This document shows, piece by piece, positions 6,179-13,500 of a stretch of 18,325 nucleotides of DNA (positions are counted from its first letter, which is position 1; each line of letters opens with the position of its first letter). A model generated the notes under the pieces. That model made no database searches and was not told where the DNA came from. It saw nothing but the letters and a program-made list of their open reading frames with translations. A program made the translations under genes and the position numbers. Source of the DNA: Nitrososphaerota archaeon (GTDB lineage Archaea > Thermoproteota > Nitrososphaeria > Nitrososphaerales > Gagatemarchaeaceae); contig PLCG01000113.1 in assembly GCA_003135575.1 (NCBI GenBank), positions 23,351 to 41,675 of the forward strand. Reading direction: 5' to 3'.

Positions 6179-6224
6179 GCAACTCAAATCACTCGAGTGA
6201 AAATCCTTCACGGAGTAACCAGTC

Positions 6225-6698
6225 TTGACATCCCAACCAACAGTCGACAACCGCTTCGTCGCCGGGTTCATACTCAACAAACTATACCAAGGCAGGTGCT
6301 ACGCCAGGAGAAAGAGTTCCAAGCACGGAAAACATATCCGACTCTCAAGCTTGCCGACCGGGCTTCTCCCCGAAAAAGGAGACGCTATCTTTGTAGCCAA
6401 ACAACTCAACGGCAACCTGATCAAGATTTTCAAGGCGACAGGAGACGATCACGTGTGCGCGCTACTGGATAACGACGCGGTCGAAGCTGGATTGGTACTC
6501 TGCAATTACTTTCGACAACAAGTACGTCTCCCGCCCCTAGACAGGATGTTCAGGGAGGCACTACAGCAGGCGCAGAAGGAAGAGGCGAAGGAAGAAGAGT
6601 ATCGTAAGCTTACTGATAAGGAGAAGAGGAACAAGGAGTACCTAGAACGAGTGAAGAAATGGGCGGTCGACGAGGGTTTGGCTAGTCAGTCCTCGTAA
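6225..6698 (+). CDS. Hypothetical protein with basic beta domain and charged coiled-coil tail
   Basis: 157 residues. The first half is basic and beta-rich: LYQGRCYARRKSSKHGKHIR (20-39), then LSSLPTGLLPEKGDAIFVAK and LNGNLIKIFKATGDD. Spacing and composition recall a nucleic-acid-binding barrel or AbrB-like hairpin, without a firm match. From about 108 the protein turns into a highly charged helix (REALQQAQKEEAKEEEYRKL, then DKEKRNKEYLERVKKWAVDE), likely a coiled coil. Start is TTG at 6225 with GGAG eleven bases upstream. Its 3' end overlaps the convergent winged-helix gene by 17 bases, so each transcript would be antisense to the other's tail. Function unknown. Confidence 0.62.
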   Translation: MTSQPTVDNRFVAGFILNKLYQGRCYARRKSSKHGKHIRLSSLPTGLLPEKGDAIFVAKQLNGNLIKIFKATGDDHVCALLDNDAVEAGLVLCNYFRQQVRLPPLDRMFREALQQAQKEEAKEEEYRKLTDKEKRNKEYLERVKKWAVDEGLASQSS

Positions 6699-6993
6699 GT
6701 TGATACTTCGTAGCCCACTCGATCATCTCGTGAAGGTCATTGTCAACGTTGAAGACGTAGGCTTGAGCGTTGGCAATCTTGCGAGTTGGCTTCATGAATC
6801 CCCTGTCGACGAACTTCTCTACTACTCTTTGGACGGTGCTGAAGCTCAATCCAGTGGATTGTTTTAGCATTGATATCGTTTGTTCCATGTTTCCGACAAG
6901 CAGACTTTGGTCTAGCACCCGTGCTTCAGCATTCCCGAATATGGACGACATTGGGCCTACCTCTTTGTGAGTGCCTATTTTGATTGTCGTCAT
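6682..6993 (-). CDS. Winged-helix DNA-binding regulator
   Basis: A 103-residue transcription factor-like protein. About residues 14-32 give MSSIFGNAEARVLDQSLLV, the first helix typical of archaeal winged-helix proteins (IFGNxxxxRVLD). Helices 2 and 3 are at about 36-66 (MEQTISMLKQSTGLSFSTVQ, then RVVEKFVDRGFM) and a wing at 67-82 (KPTRKIANAQAYVFNV). A final helix (NDLHEMIEWATKYQL) may dimerise. The ATG at 6993 fits a TATA-like box centred 27 bases upstream. The adjacent A/T-rich spacer with repeated AACATT half-sites (7021-7067) is a natural target for autoregulation and for control of the divergent secreted nuclease gene. A later ATG at residue 15 is a less likely start. Confidence 0.78.
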   Translation of the reverse strand: MTTIKIGTHKEVGPMSSIFGNAEARVLDQSLLVGNMEQTISMLKQSTGLSFSTVQRVVEKFVDRGFMKPTRKIANAQAYVFNVDNDLHEMIEWATKYQLTRTD

Positions 6994-7014
6994 ATGGTAT
7001 ATGCCTAAAGCGCG

Positions 7015-7024
7015 CTAATTAAAC
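7015..7024 (-). promoter_or_regulatory. TATA-like box of the winged-helix gene
   Basis: On the minus strand GTTTAATTAG is centred about 27 bases before the ATG at 6993. It overlaps the first AACATT half-site, so a bound regulator would block TBP. Confidence 0.45.
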
Positions 7025-7067
7025 ATTATGAATTTTTATAATGTCATTAAACTTTGGTACAATGTTT
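7021..7067. promoter_or_regulatory. A/T-rich spacer with three AACATT-type half-sites, candidate operator
   Basis: ACATTAT at 7023-7029 and ATAATGT at 7038-7044 form an inverted repeat with 8 bases between. A third half-site AATGTTT at 7061-7067 is the reverse complement of AAACATT at 7021-7027. The plus-strand TTTATAAT at 7035-7042 within it also looks like a TATA box directed rightward. The cluster lies between the winged-helix gene and the HNH nuclease gene. Confidence 0.45.
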
Positions 7068-7187
7068 GTGATTAGTGGTTTGAGCGCTACTCTGCAAACT
7101 TCTTGCCTTGAGGAGATGAGGGGCTCTGGACCTTCGCTCAGGCTTGTGAGCTGCAAGCAACCTCAATTAGTGAGTCAGGGGAGATAA
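7062..7187 (+). CDS. Possible 41-residue leader ORF
   Basis: From ATG at 7062 the frame reads MFVISGLSATLQTSCLEEMR and continues for 21 more residues to TAA at 7185-7187, 7 bases before the HNH gene. The ATG falls about 24 bases after TTTATAAT, the spacing of a leaderless start. The composition is not distinctive and no family is recognised. It may be a chance ORF in the nuclease gene's 5' leader. Confidence 0.22.
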   Translation: MFVISGLSATLQTSCLEEMRGSGPSLRLVSCKQPQLVSQGR

Positions 7188-7194
7188 CGAGAAA

Positions 7195-8169
7195 ATGAAG
7201 ACGACGGCAAAAGTAGCGATTGCGCTGATTGCTTTTGTTGCGATCTTAGGAGCCATCATGCTGGTACTTGGTCCGCAAGCCCTGACGTCGACATCCTCGA
7301 CGCCCGCGACAGCGTCGTCACTAAATTCGGCTGAGTCAACTACGATATCCAGCGCGTCAGCCAGGCCAAGCTACTGCCACTCGAACGGAGGACTGCCCGA
7401 CCCAAAGTGCACGCCGGGAGCCACGAACCCAGACGTGACGCAGGCCAACATCCAGTCAACCATCTGCGTCTCAGGGTACACGGCCTCGATAAGGCCGCCC
7501 GAGAGCTACACCAACCCGCTCAAGGTGCAGAGCATCCACGACTACGGCTACGGCGACACGAACCTGTCAGACTTCGAGGAAGACCACCTGATACCCCTCG
7601 AGATTGGCGGCAGCCCGACGAGCGTGTCCAACCTCTGGGCGGAGCCCAACTATGGGACTTACACGTGGGCGATGAAGGACGGCTTTGAGAACTATCTCAA
7701 CTCGCAGGTCTGCAGCGGCCAGATGACCCTCGCAGAGGCACAGCACGAGATTGCGATGAATTGGGTGCAATACTGGTTGGCATCCAAGGGAGTTTCGACG
7801 ACCAGCCTGTCGACCACCTTCACATCCACGACCACCACGACTACGTCTTCGTCATCCACAACCGCGGCAGCGGGTCAAATAACCGCGATCATATCGTTCG
7901 GGGGCGACCCCGTAGCCCGGGGTCGCACGCAGACAATCACCGTGACCGCCTCAGACCAGAATGGCCCCCTGCAGAATGTCGCCATCTCGATTCATGTGGT
8001 CTATGCGTCTCAGCAGACGACGAAGGATTTCCTTTGCACCACTTCATCATCTGGTACGTGCTCCGTTTCATGGTTGATTGGCGGGACCTCCAACCCTGGT
8101 ACTTTCACCGTAGCCGTGATAATCGACAACATGACTTTCAATTCGTCGTTCCAAGTCACTACGGTCTAG
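7195..8169 (+). CDS. Membrane-anchored extracellular HNH nuclease with Ig-like C-terminal domain
   Basis: A 324-residue exported protein. Residues 7-28 form an uncleaved or late-cleaved hydrophobic anchor. A Ser/Thr linker follows, then the catalytic domain at about 57-195. There EEDHLIPLEIGGSPTSVSNL followed by W148 matches the HNH/beta-beta-alpha-metal core DH(L/I)xPLExGG...NLW; D130, H131 and N146 are the expected general base and metal-site residues. C61, C72, C91 and C173 could form disulfides outside the cell. A second Thr/Ser stalk (about 201-224) leads to a beta-sandwich (227-324: GGDPVARGRTQTITVTASDQ and later GTCSVSW) like bacterial Ig-like surface domains. It probably cuts extracellular DNA for nutrients, competition or defence. 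GGGGAG lies 13 bases before the ATG. It may be controlled by the divergent regulator. Confidence 0.85.
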   Translation: MKTTAKVAIALIAFVAILGAIMLVLGPQALTSTSSTPATASSLNSAESTTISSASARPSYCHSNGGLPDPKCTPGATNPDVTQANIQSTICVSGYTASIRPPESYTNPLKVQSIHDYGYGDTNLSDFEEDHLIPLEIGGSPTSVSNLWAEPNYGTYTWAMKDGFENYLNSQVCSGQMTLAEAQHEIAMNWVQYWLASKGVSTTSLSTTFTSTTTTTTSSSSTTAAAGQITAIISFGGDPVARGRTQTITVTASDQNGPLQNVAISIHVVYASQQTTKDFLCTTSSSGTCSVSWLIGGTSNPGTFTVAVIIDNMTFNSSFQVTTV

Positions 8170-8221
8170 TTCGGCCTCGCGAGGGGGCAGGCATCTTCAC
8201 CTCGACGCCGGGCGGCGCCTC

Positions 8222-8322
8222 CGCGGCGGCTCGGGCGTCCTCCAGACGAGGATTTTGATATCGGCCATCGCAACCGAACGATTCGCGGCTTCAGCATACC
8301 AAGGGAGGGAGACGATTATCAA
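8222..8322 (-). repeat. Repeat copy A
   Basis: First of three related copies. On the minus strand an ORF (8197-8268, 23 codons) begins MADIKILVWRTPEPP and then turns into RRRRPASR and stops. Upstream of that ATG it shares with copy B the exact 20-mer gggagggagacgattatcaa (8303-8322, plus strand) at nearly the same distance. The TATA-like element of copy B is degenerate here. Differences from B and C in the peptide part are largely at third codon positions. Confidence 0.7.
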
Positions 8323-8418
8323 CGGAGAGAAGGAGCGTGGTGCTCTCTGTTACGCACAACGTGCCCTTAGTCGCCTAGGAAGACGCCCTAGAATAGTTTC
8401 AAGCAACCCTTCATTTTT

Positions 8419-8427
8419 CTTATATAG
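8419..8427 (+). promoter_or_regulatory. Strong TATA box reading toward the DUF3800 3' end
   Basis: CTTATATAG preceded by a T-tract. A start about 8449 would give an 18-base leader with AAAGGAGAG (8453-8461) before the ATG at 8467. The transcript would enter the DUF3800 gene in antisense. Confidence 0.5.
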
Positions 8428-8466
8428 TCGCACCGTATCCTACGTATCGGGCAAAGGAGAGTCGAG

Positions 8467-8526
8467 ATGGCTCGTCAGGAATACTCGCAAGGGTCATTCC
8501 TGCCTTTCCCTACAATTTTCTCTTAA
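8467..8526 (+). pseudogene. 19-codon ORF with full promoter and ribosome site, probable truncated gene
   Basis: The ATG follows a TATA box and Shine-Dalgarno-like AAAGGAGAG at good spacings, but the frame (MARQEYSQGSFLPFPTIFS) ends after 19 residues. Its TAA shares the TTAA at 8523-8526 with the stop of the minus-strand DUF3800 gene. The signals suggest the 5' end of a once longer gene cut off when the DUF3800 module arrived, or a very short peptide. No family recognised. Confidence 0.35.
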
Positions 8527-9296
8527 GGTGCTGGTACTATCGAGGGTTCATAGACCCTATATTCTGTGCGATCCCAGAATCCCGAGAGTTGATTGTACCG
8601 GTCGCTCTTGTCCCTTTCAAAGTGCGTCCATGTAGCTCTGCTACACACATCGGCAAGCTGGATGCCTGAACTAAGCTCGGAAGGCGTGAAGCTTATTGTA
8701 TTCAGGACCCTCGTGAGGTTTTCTTCCTGATTAGGCGTGTAATTCATTCCGCGAATCGTTATTCCATACATGCGGAACTCCTGCACCATCCGCTGAATCT
8801 CCCTGTCTTTCCGGTATTCTTCTTCATCGATGATTATGGCTCCGATACCATCAATTCTGTTGAGATACATGGCATACCGATGAATCGTTGCCCGAATTGC
8901 AAGGTTCCTCGGGTGAAAGGCGTTTGTGCCGTATTTTTGTTTGAGGCGAAGCTTGTCAATTGCGGTTGCGAAGAGAACTGGCTTGAGTTTGGCAATCAGA
9001 TGGAATATCTCGTCAGAAAGTGCCTTTCGCTGAGGATGGTCCAGGCCCTCGAACAGATGATGTCCGCGAATGATGTCGTGGTAATGAATTTCATAGAAGC
9101 TCGGAGGATACTTACGCCTCTCAGAGTCAGGGATGTACTTTTTGAGAAGAGCATCTACCTCTTGTCGTGCTAGGTAGTCCGATTGAGAACTCAGAACAAG
9201 TCCAGCTAGAACGTACCATTTGGTCTTACTCTTGCCAAACGGAAATGGCCAACCTGGATCTCCCGAGTCATCAAGGTAGATGGTGCAAGGGTCCAT
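8523..9296 (-). CDS. DUF3800 domain protein
   Basis: A 257-residue protein of the DUF3800 family. The N-terminal CTIYLDDSGDPGWP (4-17) is the family's signature acidic strand, followed by YVLAGLVL. The C-terminal LSSGIQLADVCSRATWTHFE (about 207-226) is the second signature (GxQLAD). The middle includes FATAIDKLR and IGAIIIDEEEYRKDREIQRM, giving conserved acidic positions D9, D10, D13 and D156 that suit an RNase H-like nuclease fold, as proposed for the family; activity is not proven. Such genes are frequent in phage, plasmid and defence-rich regions. The ATG lies 9 bases or so from a start predicted by the TATA-like CTTAAATG (9327-9334). Repeats A and B flank the gene. Confidence 0.85.
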   Translation of the reverse strand: MDPCTIYLDDSGDPGWPFPFGKSKTKWYVLAGLVLSSQSDYLARQEVDALLKKYIPDSERRKYPPSFYEIHYHDIIRGHHLFEGLDHPQRKALSDEIFHLIAKLKPVLFATAIDKLRLKQKYGTNAFHPRNLAIRATIHRYAMYLNRIDGIGAIIIDEEEYRKDREIQRMVQEFRMYGITIRGMNYTPNQEENLTRVLNTISFTPSELSSGIQLADVCSRATWTHFERDKSDRYNQLSGFWDRTEYRVYEPSIVPAP

Positions 9297-9322
9297 TCAT
9301 CTTCGGCTTGTTTGGAAAGCAT

Positions 9323-9424
9323 CTACCATTTAAGGACTCGAGCAAGCTGCTGCCCCTCATCGGCTGCCGGAGGCCCCGCGGGCGGTTCGGGCGTCTTCCA
9401 GACTGGGGTCTTGATGTCGGCCAT
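9323..9424 (-). CDS. Short repeat-borne ORF, MADIKTPVWKTPEPP family (copy B)
   Basis: 33 codons: MADIKTPVWKTPEPPAGPPA then ADEGQQLARVLKW. Of the three repeat copies this one has the best promoter, TCCTAAAA centred 25 bases before the ATG. The first 15 residues are shared with copies A and C, with mostly synonymous changes between copies, so this segment was under protein-level selection. After PEPP each copy diverges; here the last codons (CTT AAA TGG) double as the DUF3800 TATA element. It is likely the 5' end of an old gene rather than a complete one. Confidence 0.35.
   Translation of the reverse strand: MADIKTPVWKTPEPPAGPPAADEGQQLARVLKW
9327..9334 (-). promoter_or_regulatory. TATA-like box of the DUF3800 gene
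   Basis: CTTAAATG on the minus strand, centred about 34 bases before the ATG at 9296, predicting a leader of roughly 9 bases. It lies inside the last codons of the copy B ORF. Confidence 0.4.
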
Positions 9425-9480
9425 GCCGACCGAGCGATTTGGGGGTTTTAGGATACTTTAGGGAGGGAGACGATTATCAA
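9371..9480 (-). repeat. Repeat copy B
   Basis: Second and most complete copy, between the DUF3800 and 311-residue genes. It shares the 20-mer gggagggagacgattatcaa (9461-9480) with copy A and the stretch around GGGCGTCTTCCA with copy C. It runs from the 5' coding part through the presumed promoter of the minus-strand mini-ORF. Confidence 0.72.
9446..9453 (-). promoter_or_regulatory. TATA-like box of the copy B mini-ORF
   Basis: TCCTAAAA on the minus strand, centred 25 bases before the ATG at 9424; the corresponding positions in copies A and C are degenerate. Confidence 0.35.
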
Positions 9481-9521
9481 GCGAGGGAACTAGCACGCAA
9501 AGGTGGCTCTCTGGAGCGCAG

Positions 9522-9529
9522 CTTAAGAG
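9522..9529 (+). promoter_or_regulatory. TATA-like box of the 311-residue gene
   Basis: CTTAAGAG is centred about 21 bases before the TTG at 9546 and 35 before the ATG at 9561. The first distance is slightly short for leaderless initiation; the second would leave a leader of about 10 bases containing GAGAAGGAG. Confidence 0.35.
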
Positions 9530-9545
9530 TCAGGCGAAATTCCAA

Positions 9546-10481
9546 TTGCACGAGAAGGAGATGCCAAGAAAGAGTAGTAGTAAGCTCACCTCATACCCGC
9601 CCGTGATAGGTGCCCTACCGCCTCCTCAAGCGGCTCTGAAGCTCACCGAGCTTGGATACTCTGGCGAAGCGAAAGAGATTAGCTCCGCCCCTGAGAAGAT
9701 ATTCAGTCTGGTTTCCTGGCCCGGAACTCACGAGCCAACACCGTGGCAACACACCAACCACGCCTTCGGTTTCATCTCAGCCTCCGATTCGATGTCGTCA
9801 AGCCCGGTTCCCATCATCTACGCAGGAAACATGAAGGCAGATCTGTCGCTGCAAAACTCGCGGATCAAGATAAGCCTCGGCCGACTCATGGCCTTCGACT
9901 ATCCAGGACGCGGCGTGCACAAGGTCCTTCTTGACTTCCAGGCGCAGAACCAGGTCCAACAAGACCAGACACAGGCCTTGCACTTTACGCAGACCTACCG
10001 GATCCAGCAAGGAGAAGAGGCCGCGATAGCAGGCTACCCGATATTCGTCGGGCTCAACGTGGGTCCAGAGGGCGTCGATTTCAGGTGCTACACGGTAAAC
10101 GTGCAGAATGAAGACGATGAGAAGCTCTTGGCGTTCCTCGACAGCGACGTGTTCAAGGAAGGCCTGAAACTGACAAGCGTCTTGAACCCGGCGATTCCGA
10201 TGATATCGGGCTTCGCCGAGGGTCTGATAAGGGGCATTGCAAACAGGAACAAGAACGTCCCCGTTCAGGATTTCAACATGGGCCTCGACTTTACGAATAC
10301 CCCCACCGGTGTGCGGTTGGCACAAGGCTCGTACATCGCGGCCCAGGTGCCCGAGGAACCAAGTTGGGATTGGTCGAAATGGGTGTTTGACCCTGGGAAC
10401 GGGCGAATCGTGTCTAAGGACGACCACACAAAGGGTATCCAGCACAACTATCTAGTATTCAGCGTGAGCAAGATGAGCTGA
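9546..10481 (+). CDS. Conserved-looking 311-residue protein, function unknown
   Basis: A soluble protein without signal peptide or membrane helix. A Pro-rich N-terminus (about 16-60) is followed by a beta-rich body: PIIYAGNMKADLSLQNSRIK (89-108), AFDYPGRGVHKVLLDFQAQN (116-135), then YPIFVGLNVGPEGVDFRCYT (164-183). Next come a helical segment (192-230, DDEKLLAFLDSDVFKEGLKL onward) and a second beta part with VPVQDFNMGLDF and SYIAAQVPEEPSWDWSKWVF (262-281). The motifs look strongly constrained, but I cannot attach a named family or activity. Start is TTG at 9546 or ATG at 9561 (MPRKSSS). Repeat B precedes it and repeat C begins within three bases of its stop, so it sits as an exact cassette in the island; a defence or mobile-element role is inferred only from that. 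Confidence 0.78.
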   Translation: MHEKEMPRKSSSKLTSYPPVIGALPPPQAALKLTELGYSGEAKEISSAPEKIFSLVSWPGTHEPTPWQHTNHAFGFISASDSMSSSPVPIIYAGNMKADLSLQNSRIKISLGRLMAFDYPGRGVHKVLLDFQAQNQVQQDQTQALHFTQTYRIQQGEEAAIAGYPIFVGLNVGPEGVDFRCYTVNVQNEDDEKLLAFLDSDVFKEGLKLTSVLNPAIPMISGFAEGLIRGIANRNKNVPVQDFNMGLDFTNTPTGVRLAQGSYIAAQVPEEPSWDWSKWVFDPGNGRIVSKDDHTKGIQHNYLVFSVSKMS

Positions 10482-10483
10482 AC

Positions 10484-10538
10484 GAGCCCCGCGCGGCGGC
10501 TCGGGCGTCTTCCAAACGAGGATCTTCATGTCGGCCAC
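10484..10538 (-). repeat. Repeat copy C
   Basis: Third copy, starting two bases after the stop of the 311-residue gene and ending 32 bases before the helicase stop codon. The minus-strand ORF 10452-10538 starts GTG and reads VADMKILVWKTPEPP, then RGARSAHLAHAEY and stop. Unlike A and B it lacks the upstream 20-mer and any TATA-like element, so it is truncated at the start-codon side. Confidence 0.68.
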
Positions 10539-10570
10539 GAGAAAGACAATTGGGATTCTGGAGCTAGCCT

Positions 10571-13500
10571 CTATTTCAGTCGCCATTCTTTCATTCTCCT
10601 AGAAAGTTCTCTTTCCACCTCGCTAGCGCTGTCTCGAGATGCCTTGTCGTCTTGATCCAAGAATTCTGCCCTAAGGTCTCGCATTGCTCGAATGTACCCT
10701 TCCTTTGCCCAACTCTCATTCGTGAACCGGAAATAGAAGTCCGCTCTTTCGCTCGGACCAGCGTACTTGTCGTGGATTGCTCCCAGTTGCTCTGGTGGTA
10801 GCTCTATCCTCCAATAAGCATAAGCTCGAAACTTTCGAACTGCGTCCATTACGACCGCTTTTTCGTTTTCGGACGGGTTTTTGTCTGACTTTCCCGTTGC
10901 GACCAAGATATTTCGTGTCATGTTCATTGCCTCAGACTTATCGAACAGCTCACTGACTAGGCAGTTCAATGCTTCAACCCAGTCTTCTTTCTCAATGGAA
11001 TCCTGAAACAGTTGCTCGTAGATCTTCTTTGCTTCCTCCCGCTTTCGCATTTCTACATACGATTGCGCAACCCTCCTCCTGATGGGCCTGACAGGAAGGG
11101 TTCCCTTCTTGATTGTGTCCTCATACACTTTCACGACTCGATCATGCTTTCCATTGTCGAAGAAAAAGTCAATCGCCTTCGCATAGTCCCCTCTCATTAG
11201 GAAGAGCTCCGCTTGAGAGAGCTTGTATTCGGGGTGATTAGTGTCCTTGGATAGCTCAAAAAGCTCCGCGGAGCGCTTCATATCTGGCTGCGCGAAGGCT
11301 TCCTTTGCAGCACGGACCAACGCCGAGTTATCCTGGAACCGCCTCCCTACCTGTTGCAAGATGTCGGTTGCTTCTTTGTGTTTTTTCAATTCCGACAGAG
11401 TAGTTGCGAGTTGCTCCAGTGATTTCTTTTCAAGATTACCATTGTCCATGGCAAACTTGTAGAATTCATCGACTGCCGTTTTGGCGTTCTTTTCAACTGT
11501 CCACTTGAACCTACAGATAGCCAGCCGTTTTTCGGTTTCGGCGGTTCTGACAAGCTTGGAATATGAGAAATACGCTTTTTCCCATTGCTCGTCCATTTCG
11601 AAGCAAAGAGCCGCATCGGCATCGTACCCTATCTGGCTGTAAAGCGCTCCAGCGAGCCCAAACTTCTTTTCAACCTCTGCGCTCTTGGCTTCAACCAATT
11701 TCACCATCTTCCAGTCCTTCGCGTGCTCGAAGGAACCCTTCGCTCTCTCGAAATCTCTTGGATCGTGAGTCTCCTCGGCTCGTTCCAGCAGCTCGTCACC
11801 TCTCTTTCTCCAATCGTCCTCATCAAATACAGTCTTGAAGGCCGGATTGTCGAGTAATCCTTTAGCCACAGTCTCTTTTGGCAGAAGGTCAAGGTATTTC
11901 TCCCAAGATTCTGTGAGGCTAATCTTCTTCCAGAAATTCTCGATCCCTTCCTCGGTATCAACCAGCGTTAGGAATTGCTTTGCCCGTGTTATTGCTACAT
12001 AGAGACGGTTAAGGAAGTACTGAAACGGAATGAGTTCTCTTTCGTCGAACATAGTTCCCTCCGGTCGCGATTGATACTCCTTCGTCAGGAATCTTCCCCA
12101 CTTGTTCGCGGCCTCAGACGACCCGAACTTGTATAGCACAACTCTTTCGAACTCAAGACCTTTCGCTTCGGAGACTGAGTAACGTATTACCTGGTCAACT
12201 TCGCCTAGGGCGCTTTCGGTACTAAAGAGCCGAGTGACCTCTTCTTTCTCTTCAGGCCAAACAATCACCGCATCCTTAGGACCAAGTTTTCCTAATGCCT
12301 GCTTCAGGTTCGAAACAGCAGCAGCATCCTGGCCGGATTCAACTCCTTTTACGGTTGCTACCACCGCCTCCTCTACGACAAGGGGTCTGTCTCCATGCTG
12401 GTCAAAAGCGTCTTGAAGAACGGCACCTTGGCCTAAGTAACGGGACCTAATTTTCTCCACCTCGTTAGCGAAATCGACTATCTTCTTGTCTGACCGAAAG
12501 TTCTCTCCAAGTTCGCAGTGGCCGACCGGTTTGCCTTGGATTGTGAAAATGTCGCTACTGACTATGCTCCATTTGAAGCCTGTCGGATTAATTGTTTGAA
12601 GCGGATCCCCCGCTAAAAGTAGTTGAAGGCTTCCGGTTGGGTCATTCAGTCCCCCACATAGCTCTGTCAACGACAGAAATTCTATTTCGGTCAAATCTTG
12701 CACCTCATCGCAATAGATCCCGTCATAGAGCACCATATCTGGATCGTTCATCTTCTTCTCTCTAATCCAACGCAAAGCCTCCCAAGCCAAATCCTGATCA
12801 TCCCAGAATCTACCGCTCTGTTGAATTATTTCGGATTGGTACCATTCCCCAATGTCGTAAATCGTGTCGAAATAATCTTCCGAGAAATCTCTCCGCTTCC
12901 GAGCTAGTTCGCGATATTTTTCCTTCGAGAGAGGAGGTGACCAAGGAGGCTTGCAAGCGCCTTTGAGGATGCTTCGGATTCCATGCCAAACGGTTTCAGG
13001 TGGGATTCTTATTGCGCTTCGCCCACGCATACCAAATTCTTCTTCGTAAAGTCTCTTAAAGTCGCCGTATCTGAGATAATTTCCTTCTTCAAACCTCTCC
13101 CTATCGGGAACATATCGCTTAAGGAAGTCTCGCAGTGTGAGAAATTCAATTCCTTCGAGCTTGCTTGGCACTGGCTGCAAGCCGAGCAGGATGTCGCTGG
13201 TGTTCATTTCCGCCTGTTCAACGAGTTTTTCGTTATACGAAAGGAATACCATCCGCTCCTTCGGTGCCCTTTCTTTCTTCGCCCTATCGGCTAGGCAATA
13301 GCAAAGCACCAGAGTCTTCCCGCTTCCGGCTCTTCCATTGATTAGCAACGGAAGAGGTGTCTCAGCTGCAATCCTTTGCGCTGGCGTGAGCAAGAGATCC
13401 GCCTTTTCGCTCGCCATAATCATGTCCAGCCTTTTTGGACGACTTAGAGCCCAGTCAGGAATGATCTTAGCAAAAGCGGCCTTTTCTTTCGGTCCTTGCT

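Larger units (their letters stand above)
8170..8522. other. Spacer between nuclease and DUF3800 genes
   Basis: About 350 bases holding repeat copy A, a strong plus-strand TATA box at 8419-8427 and a Shine-Dalgarno-like AAAGGAGAG followed by a 19-codon ORF that dies at the DUF3800 stop. A 126-codon plus-strand frame running through 8255-8635 mixes repeat and antisense sequence and is not believed to be a gene. Confidence 0.55.

Noticed and set aside
8255..8635. 126-codon plus-strand frame through repeat A into DUF3800
   Set aside because: It crosses a promoter, the repeat and the antisense of DUF3800 without any domain.
8222..10538. Repeats A-C as a CRISPR array or IS termini
   Set aside because: Copies are diverged, over 1 kb apart, in direct orientation, with genes rather than spacers between them, and no transposase or inverted ends are seen.
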